This document shows, in pieces, positions 1 through 5,702 of a stretch of DNA of 9,046 bases (position 1 is its first letter; each line of letters begins with the position of its first letter). Where the stretch lies: NCBI GenBank assembly GCA_014377395.1, contig JACMPS010000256.1, positions 1 through 9,046 on the forward strand. The letters are read 5' to 3'. Below the pieces are notes generated by a model that was not told the DNA's origin, did not search any database, and was given only the letters and a program-made list of their open reading frames with translations. Made by a program: the position numbers and the translations under genes. The stretch is from Chthonomonadaceae bacterium. Its GTDB lineage: Bacteria; Armatimonadota; Chthonomonadetes; Chthonomonadales; Chthonomonadaceae.

Positions 1-98
1 AAGTCCAGTTGCGAGACGGAATACCCTGCCCGTTGCAAGTTCACCTCGATCAAACGCCCGATATGACGTTCACGCGCCACAACCAGAACCGTTTTCAT
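1..98 (-). CDS. Response-regulator receiver domain, N-terminus only (runs off window)
   Basis: Only the first 32 codons are present. They start MKTVLVVARERHIGRLIEVN and continue through LQRAGYSV, which closely follows the first strand and helix of CheY-like receiver domains (typical pattern K-x-I-L-V-V-D-D-E-x-x-I-x-x-L-I). The ATG at 98 is the only possible start nearby, because an in-frame TGA lies 9 nt upstream. An AGGG about 10 nt upstream is a weak ribosome-binding site. The gene overlaps the end of the acetyltransferase gene by 29 nt in another frame, so the two are probably co-transcribed and coupled. The two acidic residues that bind Mg2+ in ordinary receivers (D8-D9) are A8-R9 here, with only E10 kept. 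This may therefore be a receiver that is not phosphorylated in the usual way. The phosphorylated aspartate and any output domain lie outside the window, so the full type is unknown. Confidence 0.7.
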   Translation of the reverse strand, partial: MKTVLVVARERHIGRLIEVNLQRAGYSVSQLD

Positions 99-651
99 GT
101 CTGCTCAACCCTTTTTGTTTCCACTCTTCTAACGTCATACCGAACCAGAGCAAATCGCTAAAGCGATTATCTGAGAAACTCATCGAGCGAAGAGTGCCCT
201 CAAGCGTAAACCCAACACGCTCATGCAAAGCAATGGAAGCCAAATTTTCTGCGTTGATATGAACGTTTGCTTTTTGGTAGCGCAACTCACCGAAATAGTA
301 ACGCAGAACCATTTCAATCGCTTCACGCGCATATCCATTACGCCGATGTGCCTCCTCAATGTCGATTCCGTAAAAAAAGGTTCCTGCGCGGCGATTGCAG
401 TGATGCGTATTGATCGAGCCTACGGGGATGCCCTCCTGGTTTTCGATCAGCCAGTGAAACGAATCCTCTTCAAGTGCCTGAAGCGTTGTTTTCTTCAGCC
501 ATTCCTCTACGTGCGCGAGGGATACGGGAGGCCAGATAAAATCAAGCCACCGACCCCGTTCACTATCGAGGTTCCATCGGTGAAACGTTGCCGCATCCTC
601 TCCCTCAACGCCCCGCAAGCGTATTTTTTCGCCCTGCCAGAAGTTGCTCAT
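70..651 (-). CDS. GNAT-family N-acetyltransferase (RimJ/RimL-like)
   Basis: This 193-residue protein has the layout of RimJ/RimL-type acetyltransferases, which move an acetyl group from acetyl-CoA to an amine on a protein, amino acid or small molecule. The N-terminus has the usual IRLR strand (10-13). The acetyl-CoA pyrophosphate-binding loop R-R-N-G-Y-A is at about 103-108. The late motif NLASIALHERVGF at about 136-148 is typical of the family. The substrate cannot be read from the sequence. I chose the ATG at 651 because it lies 5 nt after the cimA stop and begins the conserved fold; a longer reading to 714 would overlap cimA by 58 nt and add residues with no family likeness. The ribosome-binding site is weak, so translation probably depends on coupling to cimA. 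The 3' end overlaps the response-regulator start. Confidence 0.88.
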   Translation of the reverse strand: MSNFWQGEKIRLRGVEGEDAATFHRWNLDSERGRWLDFIWPPVSLAHVEEWLKKTTLQALEEDSFHWLIENQEGIPVGSINTHHCNRRAGTFFYGIDIEEAHRRNGYAREAIEMVLRYYFGELRYQKANVHINAENLASIALHERVGFTLEGTLRSMSFSDNRFSDLLWFGMTLEEWKQKGLSRHENGSGCGA

Positions 652-656
652 CGTCT

Positions 657-2255
657 CTACTTCGCACTGCCGCGCAGCAGACCGTAAGCAAGAGCATCCG
701 TGAGAGCAAGCCAACTCGCCTCAATCATGTTGGTAGACACGCCGACGGTAGACCAATCCTGTTCGCCGTCCGCAGAATTGATGATGACGCGCACTTTGGC
801 GGCGGTTCCCTCTTGTGTGTTGACGACACGCACCTTGAAATCAGTTAATCGAATGGTTGCAAGTTCCGGGTAAAACTCGATCAGGGCTTTTCGCAAGGCT
901 CCGTCAATGGCGTGAACGGGGCCGTCACCCTCTGCTACCGTCAATCGCTCCTCGCCGTCTACCTCGATCTTGACGGTTGCCTCCGTGATCGCTTCTTCGC
1001 CGCCATTGCGCTTTTCAACGATACAACGAAATCCCTTTAATGTGAACAATTCGCGATAATTTCCAACGGATTGCATCATCAGCAATTCAAAAGAGCCTTC
1101 TGCTCCCTCGTAGGAGTAACCCTGATGCTCGCGCTCGGTGATTGCTTGAAGCAGTGCGCGGGCTTGCGGCGATTTTCGATCCATTGAAAGCCCAAATTCG
1201 TCCGCCTTTGTTGCGATACTGCTTCCCCCTGCCAGTTCGGAAACCAGTACCCGACGAGAATTGCCAACGAGTGCCGGGGTAATATGCTCGTAAGAAGCAC
1301 CTTTCATTACGGCGTCAGTATGCAAGCCGCCCTTGTGAGCAAAAGCACTTTTGCCAACAAACGCACGGCGCGTGTCCGGGGAAAGGTTCGCGATTTCGTC
1401 CACATACTGCGAAAGCCCCGTGAGGTGCGCCAGCGAGTCTTGCAGGAGACACTCGTATCCCATTTTTAGCAAAAGGTTGGGGATGATCGAAAGCAGGTTG
1501 CAGTTCCCGCAACGCTCCCCATAGCCGTTGACGGTTCCCTGCACCTGTGTGGCACCTTCACGAACGGCAGCAAGGGCATTGGCGACGGCACACTCGCTGT
1601 CATTGTGCGTGTGAATACCAAGCGGGGTTTGTGGAAAAAGTGCCTTCACTTCGCGGAGAATGAGGACAATCTCATCGGGGAGAGTGCCGCCGTTTGTGTC
1701 ACACAAAATGATTCGATCCGCTCCACCCTTAATGGCGGCACGAATGGTGGCAATCGCATAGTTTTCGCCGCCCGATTGCACTCCGGTTTTGTAGGCATCG
1801 AAAAAATGTTCGGCGTCATAGAGAACTTCGGAGACGTGTTCCTTGAGATATTTCACGCTGTCGGAGATCATTAAAATGTTCTCTTCCAGCGTGGTTCGCA
1901 GGGCATGAACGACGTGTGCATCCCAGGATTTTCCTACAATGGTGACAACAGGAACTTCCGCCTCGATCAGTTTTCTGATTTGCGCGTCGTCCTCGCATTT
2001 GATGTTGGCGCGGCGAGTCGAACCGAATGCCGCAAGACGGGCGTGCTTGAGCGTGACCGTTTTCATCTGCTCGAAAAACTCTTCGTCCTTCGGATTTGAT
2101 CCGGGCCAGCCGCCTTCGATAAAGTCCATTCCAAACTCATCAAGACGCTTTGCAATGCGAATCTTGTCCGCCACACTGTAGGAAATGCCCTCCGCCTGAG
2201 AGCCGTCGCGCAGGGTGGTGTCATAGATTTCGATGCGTACTCGTTCGGAATTCAC
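657..2255 (-). CDS. cimA: (R)-citramalate synthase (CimA, LeuA-like)
   Basis: CimA condenses pyruvate with acetyl-CoA to give (R)-citramalate, the first step of the threonine-independent route to 2-oxobutyrate and isoleucine. The 532-residue length and the opening RIEIYDTTLRDGSQAEGISY fit the long CimA subfamily rather than the 2-isopropylmalate synthases. Visible features are the catalytic R16-D17 pair, the metal-binding H-T-H-N-D at 215-219, the loop GTVNGYGERCGNCNL at 240-254, and HKGGLH at 307-312. These make up the TIM-barrel catalytic part. Residues from about 400 to 525 form the LeuA-type regulatory domain, usually the feedback site. The start is GTG at 2255, with TAAGGAA about 9-10 nt upstream. 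An ATG at 2260 opens only the two-codon ORF ATG-ACG-TGA, whose stop overlaps this GTG. A homocitrate or 2-isopropylmalate synthase role is less likely, and leuB in the same operon supports the CimA pathway. Confidence 0.92.
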   Translation of the reverse strand: MNSERVRIEIYDTTLRDGSQAEGISYSVADKIRIAKRLDEFGMDFIEGGWPGSNPKDEEFFEQMKTVTLKHARLAAFGSTRRANIKCEDDAQIRKLIEAEVPVVTIVGKSWDAHVVHALRTTLEENILMISDSVKYLKEHVSEVLYDAEHFFDAYKTGVQSGGENYAIATIRAAIKGGADRIILCDTNGGTLPDEIVLILREVKALFPQTPLGIHTHNDSECAVANALAAVREGATQVQGTVNGYGERCGNCNLLSIIPNLLLKMGYECLLQDSLAHLTGLSQYVDEIANLSPDTRRAFVGKSAFAHKGGLHTDAVMKGASYEHITPALVGNSRRVLVSELAGGSSIATKADEFGLSMDRKSPQARALLQAITEREHQGYSYEGAEGSFELLMMQSVGNYRELFTLKGFRCIVEKRNGGEEAITEATVKIEVDGEERLTVAEGDGPVHAIDGALRKALIEFYPELATIRLTDFKVRVVNTQEGTAAKVRVIINSADGEQDWSTVGVSTNMIEASWLALTDALAYGLLRGSAK

Positions 2256-2279
2256 GTCATTGTTTCCTTATAGATGATT

Positions 2280-2348
2280 ATCCACAGAATTTTGATGGCT
2301 TATAAATGCGAGAACTTATTCTTGTATCCTGCATTTTAATCTGTGGAT
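2280..2348. repeat. Nested inverted repeat in the leader between glnB and cimA
   Basis: ATCCACAG at 2280-2287 is mirrored by CTGTGGAT at 2341-2348. Nested inside, AAATGC (2304-2309) pairs with GCATTT (2331-2336), and AGAA (2311-2314) with TTCT (2319-2322). The centres nearly coincide, so the cimA leader RNA could fold into a long imperfect hairpin. The left arm is part of TTATCCACA (2278-2286), identical to the consensus DnaA box. The right arm belongs to the 13-mer TTAATCTGTGGAT, also found at 5688-5700. This could be a regulatory leader or simply a copy of a dispersed repeat. No leader peptide rich in Ile, Leu or Val codons is visible. Confidence 0.45.
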
Positions 2349-2354
2349 CAGATT

Positions 2355-2693
2355 TTAGAGAGCGGCGTCATCGCGTTCGCCGGTGCGGATGCGAACCGCA
2401 ATTTCAACGGTGGAGACAAAGATTTTGCCATCGCCGATCTCTCCGGTCTGGGCGGCTTCCGTCAAGACTTCAATCACTTCCTCGGCTCGGTCATCCGGCA
2501 CGACAAGTTCAATTTTGACTTTGGGGAGCAGGTTCACCACGTAGGTGTTGCCCCGGTATTTTTCGGTGCGCCCGCGCTGATGCCCGTAACCGCGCACATC
2601 GGAGACCGTCATTCCGATCACCCCGATTTCGGTCAAGGCGGCTTTCGCTTCCTCTAATTTGATCGGACGAATGATACACTCGATTTTCTTCAT
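2355..2693 (-). CDS. glnB: P-II nitrogen regulatory protein (GlnB/GlnK family)
   Basis: P-II proteins are cytoplasmic homotrimers that bind ATP/ADP and 2-oxoglutarate and signal nitrogen and carbon status to target proteins. The 112-residue length matches the family exactly. The sequence starts MKKIECIIRP and has the T-loop at about 37-55, with Y46 and Y51; Y51 is the classic uridylylation site. It also has the B-loop TGEIGDGKIFV at 83-93 and the C-terminal RIRTGERDDAAL. The cyanobacterial phosphorylated Ser49 is Asn here. I chose the ATG at 2693 because it matches the family N-terminus; the longer open frame to 2891 overlaps the upstream gene and adds unrelated residues. It lies 70 nt after the acetyltransferase-like gene and 99 nt before cimA. 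No ammonium transporter gene is adjacent, which is the usual neighbour of glnK, so control of amino-acid synthesis is a reasonable inference. Confidence 0.95.
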   Translation of the reverse strand: MKKIECIIRPIKLEEAKAALTEIGVIGMTVSDVRGYGHQRGRTEKYRGNTYVVNLLPKVKIELVVPDDRAEEVIEVLTEAAQTGEIGDGKIFVSTVEIAVRIRTGERDDAAL

Positions 2694-2763
2694 CGTAACG
2701 ACCCGCCTTTGGGTTTGTAAAAGAGGAGCAAAGAAAACCACGTCTTCGCACTTTTCGTGATTT

Positions 2764-3354
2764 CTACTTCGCGACATCATAGAAATCATGGCGGATTTCC
2801 GGGTCTCGAATCCTGAGCAACTTTGCCGGGACACCCGCCACAATCGCGTAAGCCGGAAAGGATTTCGTGACAACGGCTCCCGCGCCGACAATCACGCCGT
2901 CCTCAAGCACAATGCCCCCGATAATTTTAGCGCCGATCCCAATACCTACATTATCCCTCAAAATGGGGATTCCGGTATCACTCTGTCCGATGATCACGCC
3001 GTGCGTCATGGTAAGGTTTGCGCCGATACTCACCTGATTGTTGATGATGATACCGCCAAAATGATCAATCCGCAAGCCGGGTCCAATAACGACACTACGC
3101 GGAATTTCGATGTGCAAAATCAATCGGACAAACGTAAAGAGGAGGGCATACACAAGCGTAAACAATTCCCTCACAACAGGAATCCGGTTTCGCAACGTCC
3201 AACGCCCATAGCGATAGACGATAATCGCAATCAGTCCCGGATGAATGTAAGCCTGCCTGATCGCAGAGAAAAGGAATTGCGCTGACCAGGGCTTTTCACC
3301 GCAATAGCGGCGTAAGTCCAGAGTCAGGTCTGACCAGAAATGTTCGTCACGCAT
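2764..3354 (-). CDS. Serine acetyltransferase-like left-handed beta-helix (hexapeptide repeat) protein
   Basis: This 196-residue protein has an alpha-helical N-terminal part (about 1-80) with a hydrophobic stretch at about 60-80. A left-handed beta-helix follows at about 85-180, built of hexapeptide repeats such as VVIGPG, VSIGAN, VGIGIG and VIVGAG and ending in AGVPAKLLR (173-181). The order and spacing match short serine O-acetyltransferase-like proteins, including R-I-D-H at 95-98, the position of the Asp-His pair used by CysE. CysE makes O-acetylserine from serine and acetyl-CoA for cysteine synthesis. However, the typical DHATG motif is DHFGG here, and the protein is shorter than E. coli CysE. 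It could instead acetylate a sugar, as related proteins in polysaccharide clusters do. The ATG at 3354 is preceded by GGAAAGAG, and leuB ends 19 nt upstream, so it is probably in the same operon. Confidence 0.78.
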   Translation of the reverse strand: MRDEHFWSDLTLDLRRYCGEKPWSAQFLFSAIRQAYIHPGLIAIIVYRYGRWTLRNRIPVVRELFTLVYALLFTFVRLILHIEIPRSVVIGPGLRIDHFGGIIINNQVSIGANLTMTHGVIIGQSDTGIPILRDNVGIGIGAKIIGGIVLEDGVIVGAGAVVTKSFPAYAIVAGVPAKLLRIRDPEIRHDFYDVAK

Positions 3355-3373
3355 GAAACTCTTTCCGGGGTTT

Positions 3374-4462
3374 TTACAGTGCTTGAAGTACGGCGTCGCT
3401 CATCTCACGACTGCCGACGGTTCGCTGACCGGGTGAAGCAATGTCTCCGGTGCGTAGCCCACTCTCCAACACCTTGCCAACTGCGGCTTCGATAGTCTGA
3501 GCGGCGGCTTCCGCATCGAGCGAATAGCGCAAAAGAAGTGCCACCGAGAGAAAAGTTGCCAGCGGATTTGCCACGCCTTTGCCTGCAATGTCGGGCGCGG
3601 AACCGTGGATCGGCTCATAGAGACCGAATGCGGTTTTTGCTCCCGTTCCGCTTGTGGCTCCAAGACTTGCCGAAGGCAACATACCGAGGCTTCCGGTGAG
3701 CATAGCGGCTTCATCACTTAAAATGTCCCCGAACATATTCTCGGTAACAATCACGTCGAACTGAGAGGGATTTTTCACGAGTTGCATCGCGCAATTGTCT
3801 ACCAGCAGGTGCGAAAGTTCGACATCGGGGTAATCAAGAGCGATTTTCATAACGACTTCGCGCCAGAGTCGAGAGGTTTCCAGAACGTTGGCTTTGTCCA
3901 CCGAGCAAAGCCGTTTGCCCCGCTTTTGTGCCGCCTCAAAGCCTACACGCGCAATACGCTCTATCTCCGGGCGCGTGTAGACACAGGTATCAACGGCGCG
4001 TTCCGAAGTGCGCTCTTTCGGTTGCCCGAAGTAGATGCCGCCCGTGAGTTCGCGCACAACAAGAATGTCGAGACCGTCTTTGATCAGTTCGTTTTTCAGG
4101 GAGGAGGCGTCTGCAAGTGCGGGGAAGAGCGTGACCGGGCGCAAATTAGCGAACAGTCCGAGTTCTTTGCGGAGGGGCAACAATGCCCCGACTTCCGGGC
4201 GCAGAGACGCGGGTTGCACATTATCCCATTTGGGACCACCTACCGCACCCAGTAGAACGGCGTCCGACGCTTTGCAGAGTGCGAGTGTTTCGGGCGGGAG
4301 GGGATGCCCGGTCTCATCGTAAGCGATCCCGCCGACAAGGGCTTCTTCGGTTTCGATTTGCAGGGCGTGTTTTTCCGCTACTGCGTGCAACAGTCTCAAT
4401 GCCTCACCAATAATCTCAGGACCTATTCCGTCCCCGGACAGAACGGCAATCTTTTTCGTCAT
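3374..4462 (-). CDS. leuB: 3-isopropylmalate dehydrogenase
   Basis: LeuB uses NAD+ and Mg2+ or Mn2+ to oxidise and decarboxylate 3-isopropylmalate in leucine synthesis. In organisms with CimA it also acts on the methylmalate intermediate leading to isoleucine. The 362-residue length is normal. Visible motifs are GDGIGPEI (10-17), the substrate arginines R98, R108 and R137, RELTGGIYFG with Y144 (137-146), K190, the metal-site region ENMFGDILSDEAAMLTGSLG (241-260), and the NAD-binding segment EPIHGSAPDIAGKGVANP (283-300). The ATG at 4462 is chosen because AGAGGAA lies about 5 nt upstream; a GTG codon at 4465 sits directly before it and would be too close to that site. It is the first gene of the minus-strand run, 19 nt ahead of the acetyltransferase-like gene. 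leuC and leuD are not in the window. Confidence 0.96.
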   Translation of the reverse strand: MTKKIAVLSGDGIGPEIIGEALRLLHAVAEKHALQIETEEALVGGIAYDETGHPLPPETLALCKASDAVLLGAVGGPKWDNVQPASLRPEVGALLPLRKELGLFANLRPVTLFPALADASSLKNELIKDGLDILVVRELTGGIYFGQPKERTSERAVDTCVYTRPEIERIARVGFEAAQKRGKRLCSVDKANVLETSRLWREVVMKIALDYPDVELSHLLVDNCAMQLVKNPSQFDVIVTENMFGDILSDEAAMLTGSLGMLPSASLGATSGTGAKTAFGLYEPIHGSAPDIAGKGVANPLATFLSVALLLRYSLDAEAAAQTIEAAVGKVLESGLRTGDIASPGQRTVGSREMSDAVLQAL

Positions 4463-4519
4463 CACTTCCTCTTTTTCGTTTCGCGTTTCGATCTACCTTC
4501 TAGCATACCCGATAAGGAG

Positions 4520-4554
4520 AGGGTAGGTGTTAGGGATTAGGGGTTAGGTGATAG
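4520..4554. repeat. Degenerate heptamer tandem repeat (consensus GGGTTAG)
   Basis: Five consecutive 7-mers can be read: AGGGTAG, GTGTTAG, GGATTAG, GGGTTAG and GTGATAG. They resemble the heptanucleotide tandem repeats known in intergenic DNA of filamentous cyanobacteria and some other bacteria. Four tracts of at least three G occur at 4521-4523, 4533-4535, 4540-4543 and 4554-4556, but the loops between them are long for a stable quadruplex. The array lies 58-92 nt upstream of the leuB start, where its promoter would be expected. Confidence 0.7.
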
Positions 4555-4570
4555 GGAAATGCAGAGAGGG

Positions 4571-4597
4571 TCACGCAAAGACGCACAGGCGCGAAGA
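4571..4597. repeat. Degenerate octamer tandem repeat (CGCAAAGA type)
   Basis: Three consecutive octamers follow TCA: CGCAAAGA (4574-4581), CGCACAGG (4582-4589) and CGCGAAGA (4590-4597). Phrases of this type, based on CACGCAAAGACGC, are to my knowledge a common dispersed intergenic repeat in several bacterial phyla. No function is evident. Confidence 0.5.
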
Positions 4598-4613
4598 AAA
4601 ACTCAAGAAGACC

Positions 4614-4641
4614 TTGACAAACTCTCTCGAATAACGATAAG
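4614..4641 (+). promoter_or_regulatory. Candidate sigma-70-type promoter for the short-chain dehydrogenase
   Basis: A perfect TTGACA (4614-4619) is followed after 16 bp by GATAAG (4636-4641), which matches four of six positions of TATAAT. It faces the dehydrogenase gene, about 100 nt upstream of its start. A second possible -10, TACAAT at 4705-4710, has no convincing -35 box. Confidence 0.35.
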
Positions 4642-4663
4642 TTCAAACTAATCACTAATTCCT

Positions 4664-4688
4664 TAGGGCGCGGCAAGCAACGCCCCTA
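4664..4688. repeat. Small GC palindrome (REP-like)
   Basis: TAGGGCG (4664-4670) and CGCCCCTA (4681-4688) are inverted copies with one extra C, around a 10-nt loop, CGGCAAGCAA. This matches the style of short palindromes scattered through intergenic DNA in many bacteria. It has no T-run and lies upstream of a gene, so a terminator is unlikely. Confidence 0.5.
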
Positions 4689-4744
4689 CACTTTCCCTCT
4701 GTGGTACAATACCTTCACTGTAATTATACTTGTGGAGGGCATTT

Positions 4745-5491
4745 TTGGCAGAGTGGCAACGGGCGATTATCGTAGGGGCGTCTTCGGGAATTGGAGAGGC
4801 TCTTGCGTTGGAACTGGCAAAACAGGGAAGTGAAGTGGCACTCGTTGCGCGGCGTGAAGGAGAACTAAGGCGGGTCGCCGACAGAATTTTAGCGCAGAAC
4901 CCCGGCGGTAAAGCCTTGACCTACGCTCACGATGTCAAGCATTACGCCGAAGTTGCTACACTTTTTCCACAGATCGTGCGTGATCTCGGCGGACTCGATT
5001 TGATTGTTTATGCGTCGGGGATTCTGCCTCACACGGCGGAGGGCGAGTACAATTTCGACAAGGATTATGAAACGATAGAAGTGAATCTGCTCGGTGGTGT
5101 GGCGTGGATCAACGAAGCCGCACAGCGATTCGCAAAGGCTGAAGCAGGTACGATTGTTGGACTTTCAAGCGTGGCGGGAGAGCGTGGACGCTATTCGATG
5201 CCGATCTACTGCACCTCAAAGGCAGCACTTAACACCTACCTTGAAGCGATCCGTAATCGGGTGGCACGGCATGGCGTTAAGGTCGCTACCGTCAAGTTGG
5301 GACCCGTTAAAACTCCCATGACGGACGGCTTAAAAATGCCCTTGATGATCCCGGTTGAAAAAGCAGTTGAGGGAATCCTTGCCGCCGCACGACACGGCGC
5401 AGGAAATGCTTACGTTCCCGGTGTCTGGCGATTCATTTTCCTCATTTTGCGAAACGTCCCTTCCTTTATCTTCCGCAAACTCAAACTCTAG
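4745..5491 (+). CDS. Short-chain dehydrogenase/reductase (SDR), NAD(P)-dependent
   Basis: This 248-residue classical SDR has the nucleotide-binding motif GASSGIG at 11-17, the structural N114 (NLLGG), a catalytic serine in GLSSVAGERG (S141 or S142), and Y155-x-x-x-K159 in YCTSK. The reaction is oxidation or reduction of a hydroxyl or keto group; the substrate cannot be read. The last 21 residues, from W228, are hydrophobic and end in basic RKLKL, which suggests membrane contact, as in SDRs acting on lipid-linked sugars such as the DprE2 group, but that assignment is tentative. I chose the TTG at 4745 because GGAGGG (4734-4739) lies 5 nt upstream. A TTG at 4730 would place that site inside the gene. 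The gene is monocistronic on the plus strand and convergent with the HEAT-like gene after it. Confidence 0.9.
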   Translation: MAEWQRAIIVGASSGIGEALALELAKQGSEVALVARREGELRRVADRILAQNPGGKALTYAHDVKHYAEVATLFPQIVRDLGGLDLIVYASGILPHTAEGEYNFDKDYETIEVNLLGGVAWINEAAQRFAKAEAGTIVGLSSVAGERGRYSMPIYCTSKAALNTYLEAIRNRVARHGVKVATVKLGPVKTPMTDGLKMPLMIPVEKAVEGILAAARHGAGNAYVPGVWRFIFLILRNVPSFIFRKLKL

Positions 5492-5669
5492 AACTTTATC
5501 TGCGCCGCCGGAAGTATGGGGGAAAGTGTTGAGGTAAAGCAAATGCCCTCACTCCCACCCTGATTCTATTAACTCGCCCTCCCCCCAAAATCCGGGAGAG
5601 GGGAGCAGATACAAATATTCGCTTCTGCCCTGCCTTCTACATTCTTTTTCCCTCCCCTTTTTGCATTTG
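5492..5669. other. Convergent intergenic spacer with weak hairpin
   Basis: There is no gene here. The spacer lies between the ends of two convergent genes and is rich in C and T on the plus strand. CTCCC (5579-5583) can pair with GGGAG (5594-5598), and the surroundings (CCCTCCCCCC and GGGAGAGGGG) resemble an eroded CCCTCTCCC/GGGAGAGGG palindrome of the type seen well preserved at 7868-7906. It might help end transcription from either side, but it lacks a clear T-run after the stem. Confidence 0.4.
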
Positions 5670-5702
5670 AATCTGTGTTTCTCTGCGTTAATCTGTGGAT
5701 AA
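5670..5702. repeat. Dispersed repeat with AATCTGTG direct copies, overlapping a stop codon
   Basis: AATCTGTG occurs at 5670-5677 and again at 5690-5697, 20 bp apart. The second copy sits in TTAATCTGTGGAT (5688-5700), identical to 2336-2348 upstream of cimA, and in TGTGGATAA (5694-5702), a consensus DnaA box on the minus strand. The repeat supplies the stop codon and last residues (STD) of the HEAT-like protein gene, so it has grown into, or been recruited by, that reading frame. Confidence 0.5.

Noticed and set aside
652..714. A longer N-terminus for the GNAT acetyltransferase, starting at 714
   Set aside because: It would overlap cimA by 58 nt and adds a Cys/Ser/Arg-rich stretch unlike the family; the ATG at 651 follows the cimA stop directly and begins the conserved fold.
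2278..2286. Replication origin, from the consensus DnaA boxes
   Set aside because: There are only two perfect boxes 3.4 kb apart, both inside a dispersed repeat phrase, with no AT-rich unwinding region and no dnaA or dnaN gene.
2278..2334. An 18-codon minus-strand ORF in the cimA leader as an attenuation leader peptide
   Set aside because: It has no ribosome-binding site and only two scattered Ile codons, with no Leu or Val run.
2694..2891. A P-II protein extended N-terminally to 2891
   Set aside because: P-II proteins start at MKKIE and are about 112 residues long; the extension runs into the neighbouring acetyltransferase-like gene.
4520..4556. A stable G-quadruplex in the leuB upstream region
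   Set aside because: Four G-tracts exist, but the loops are about 9, 4 and 10 nt and two of the tracts are only three G long, so stability is doubtful; the heptamer periodicity explains the sequence better.
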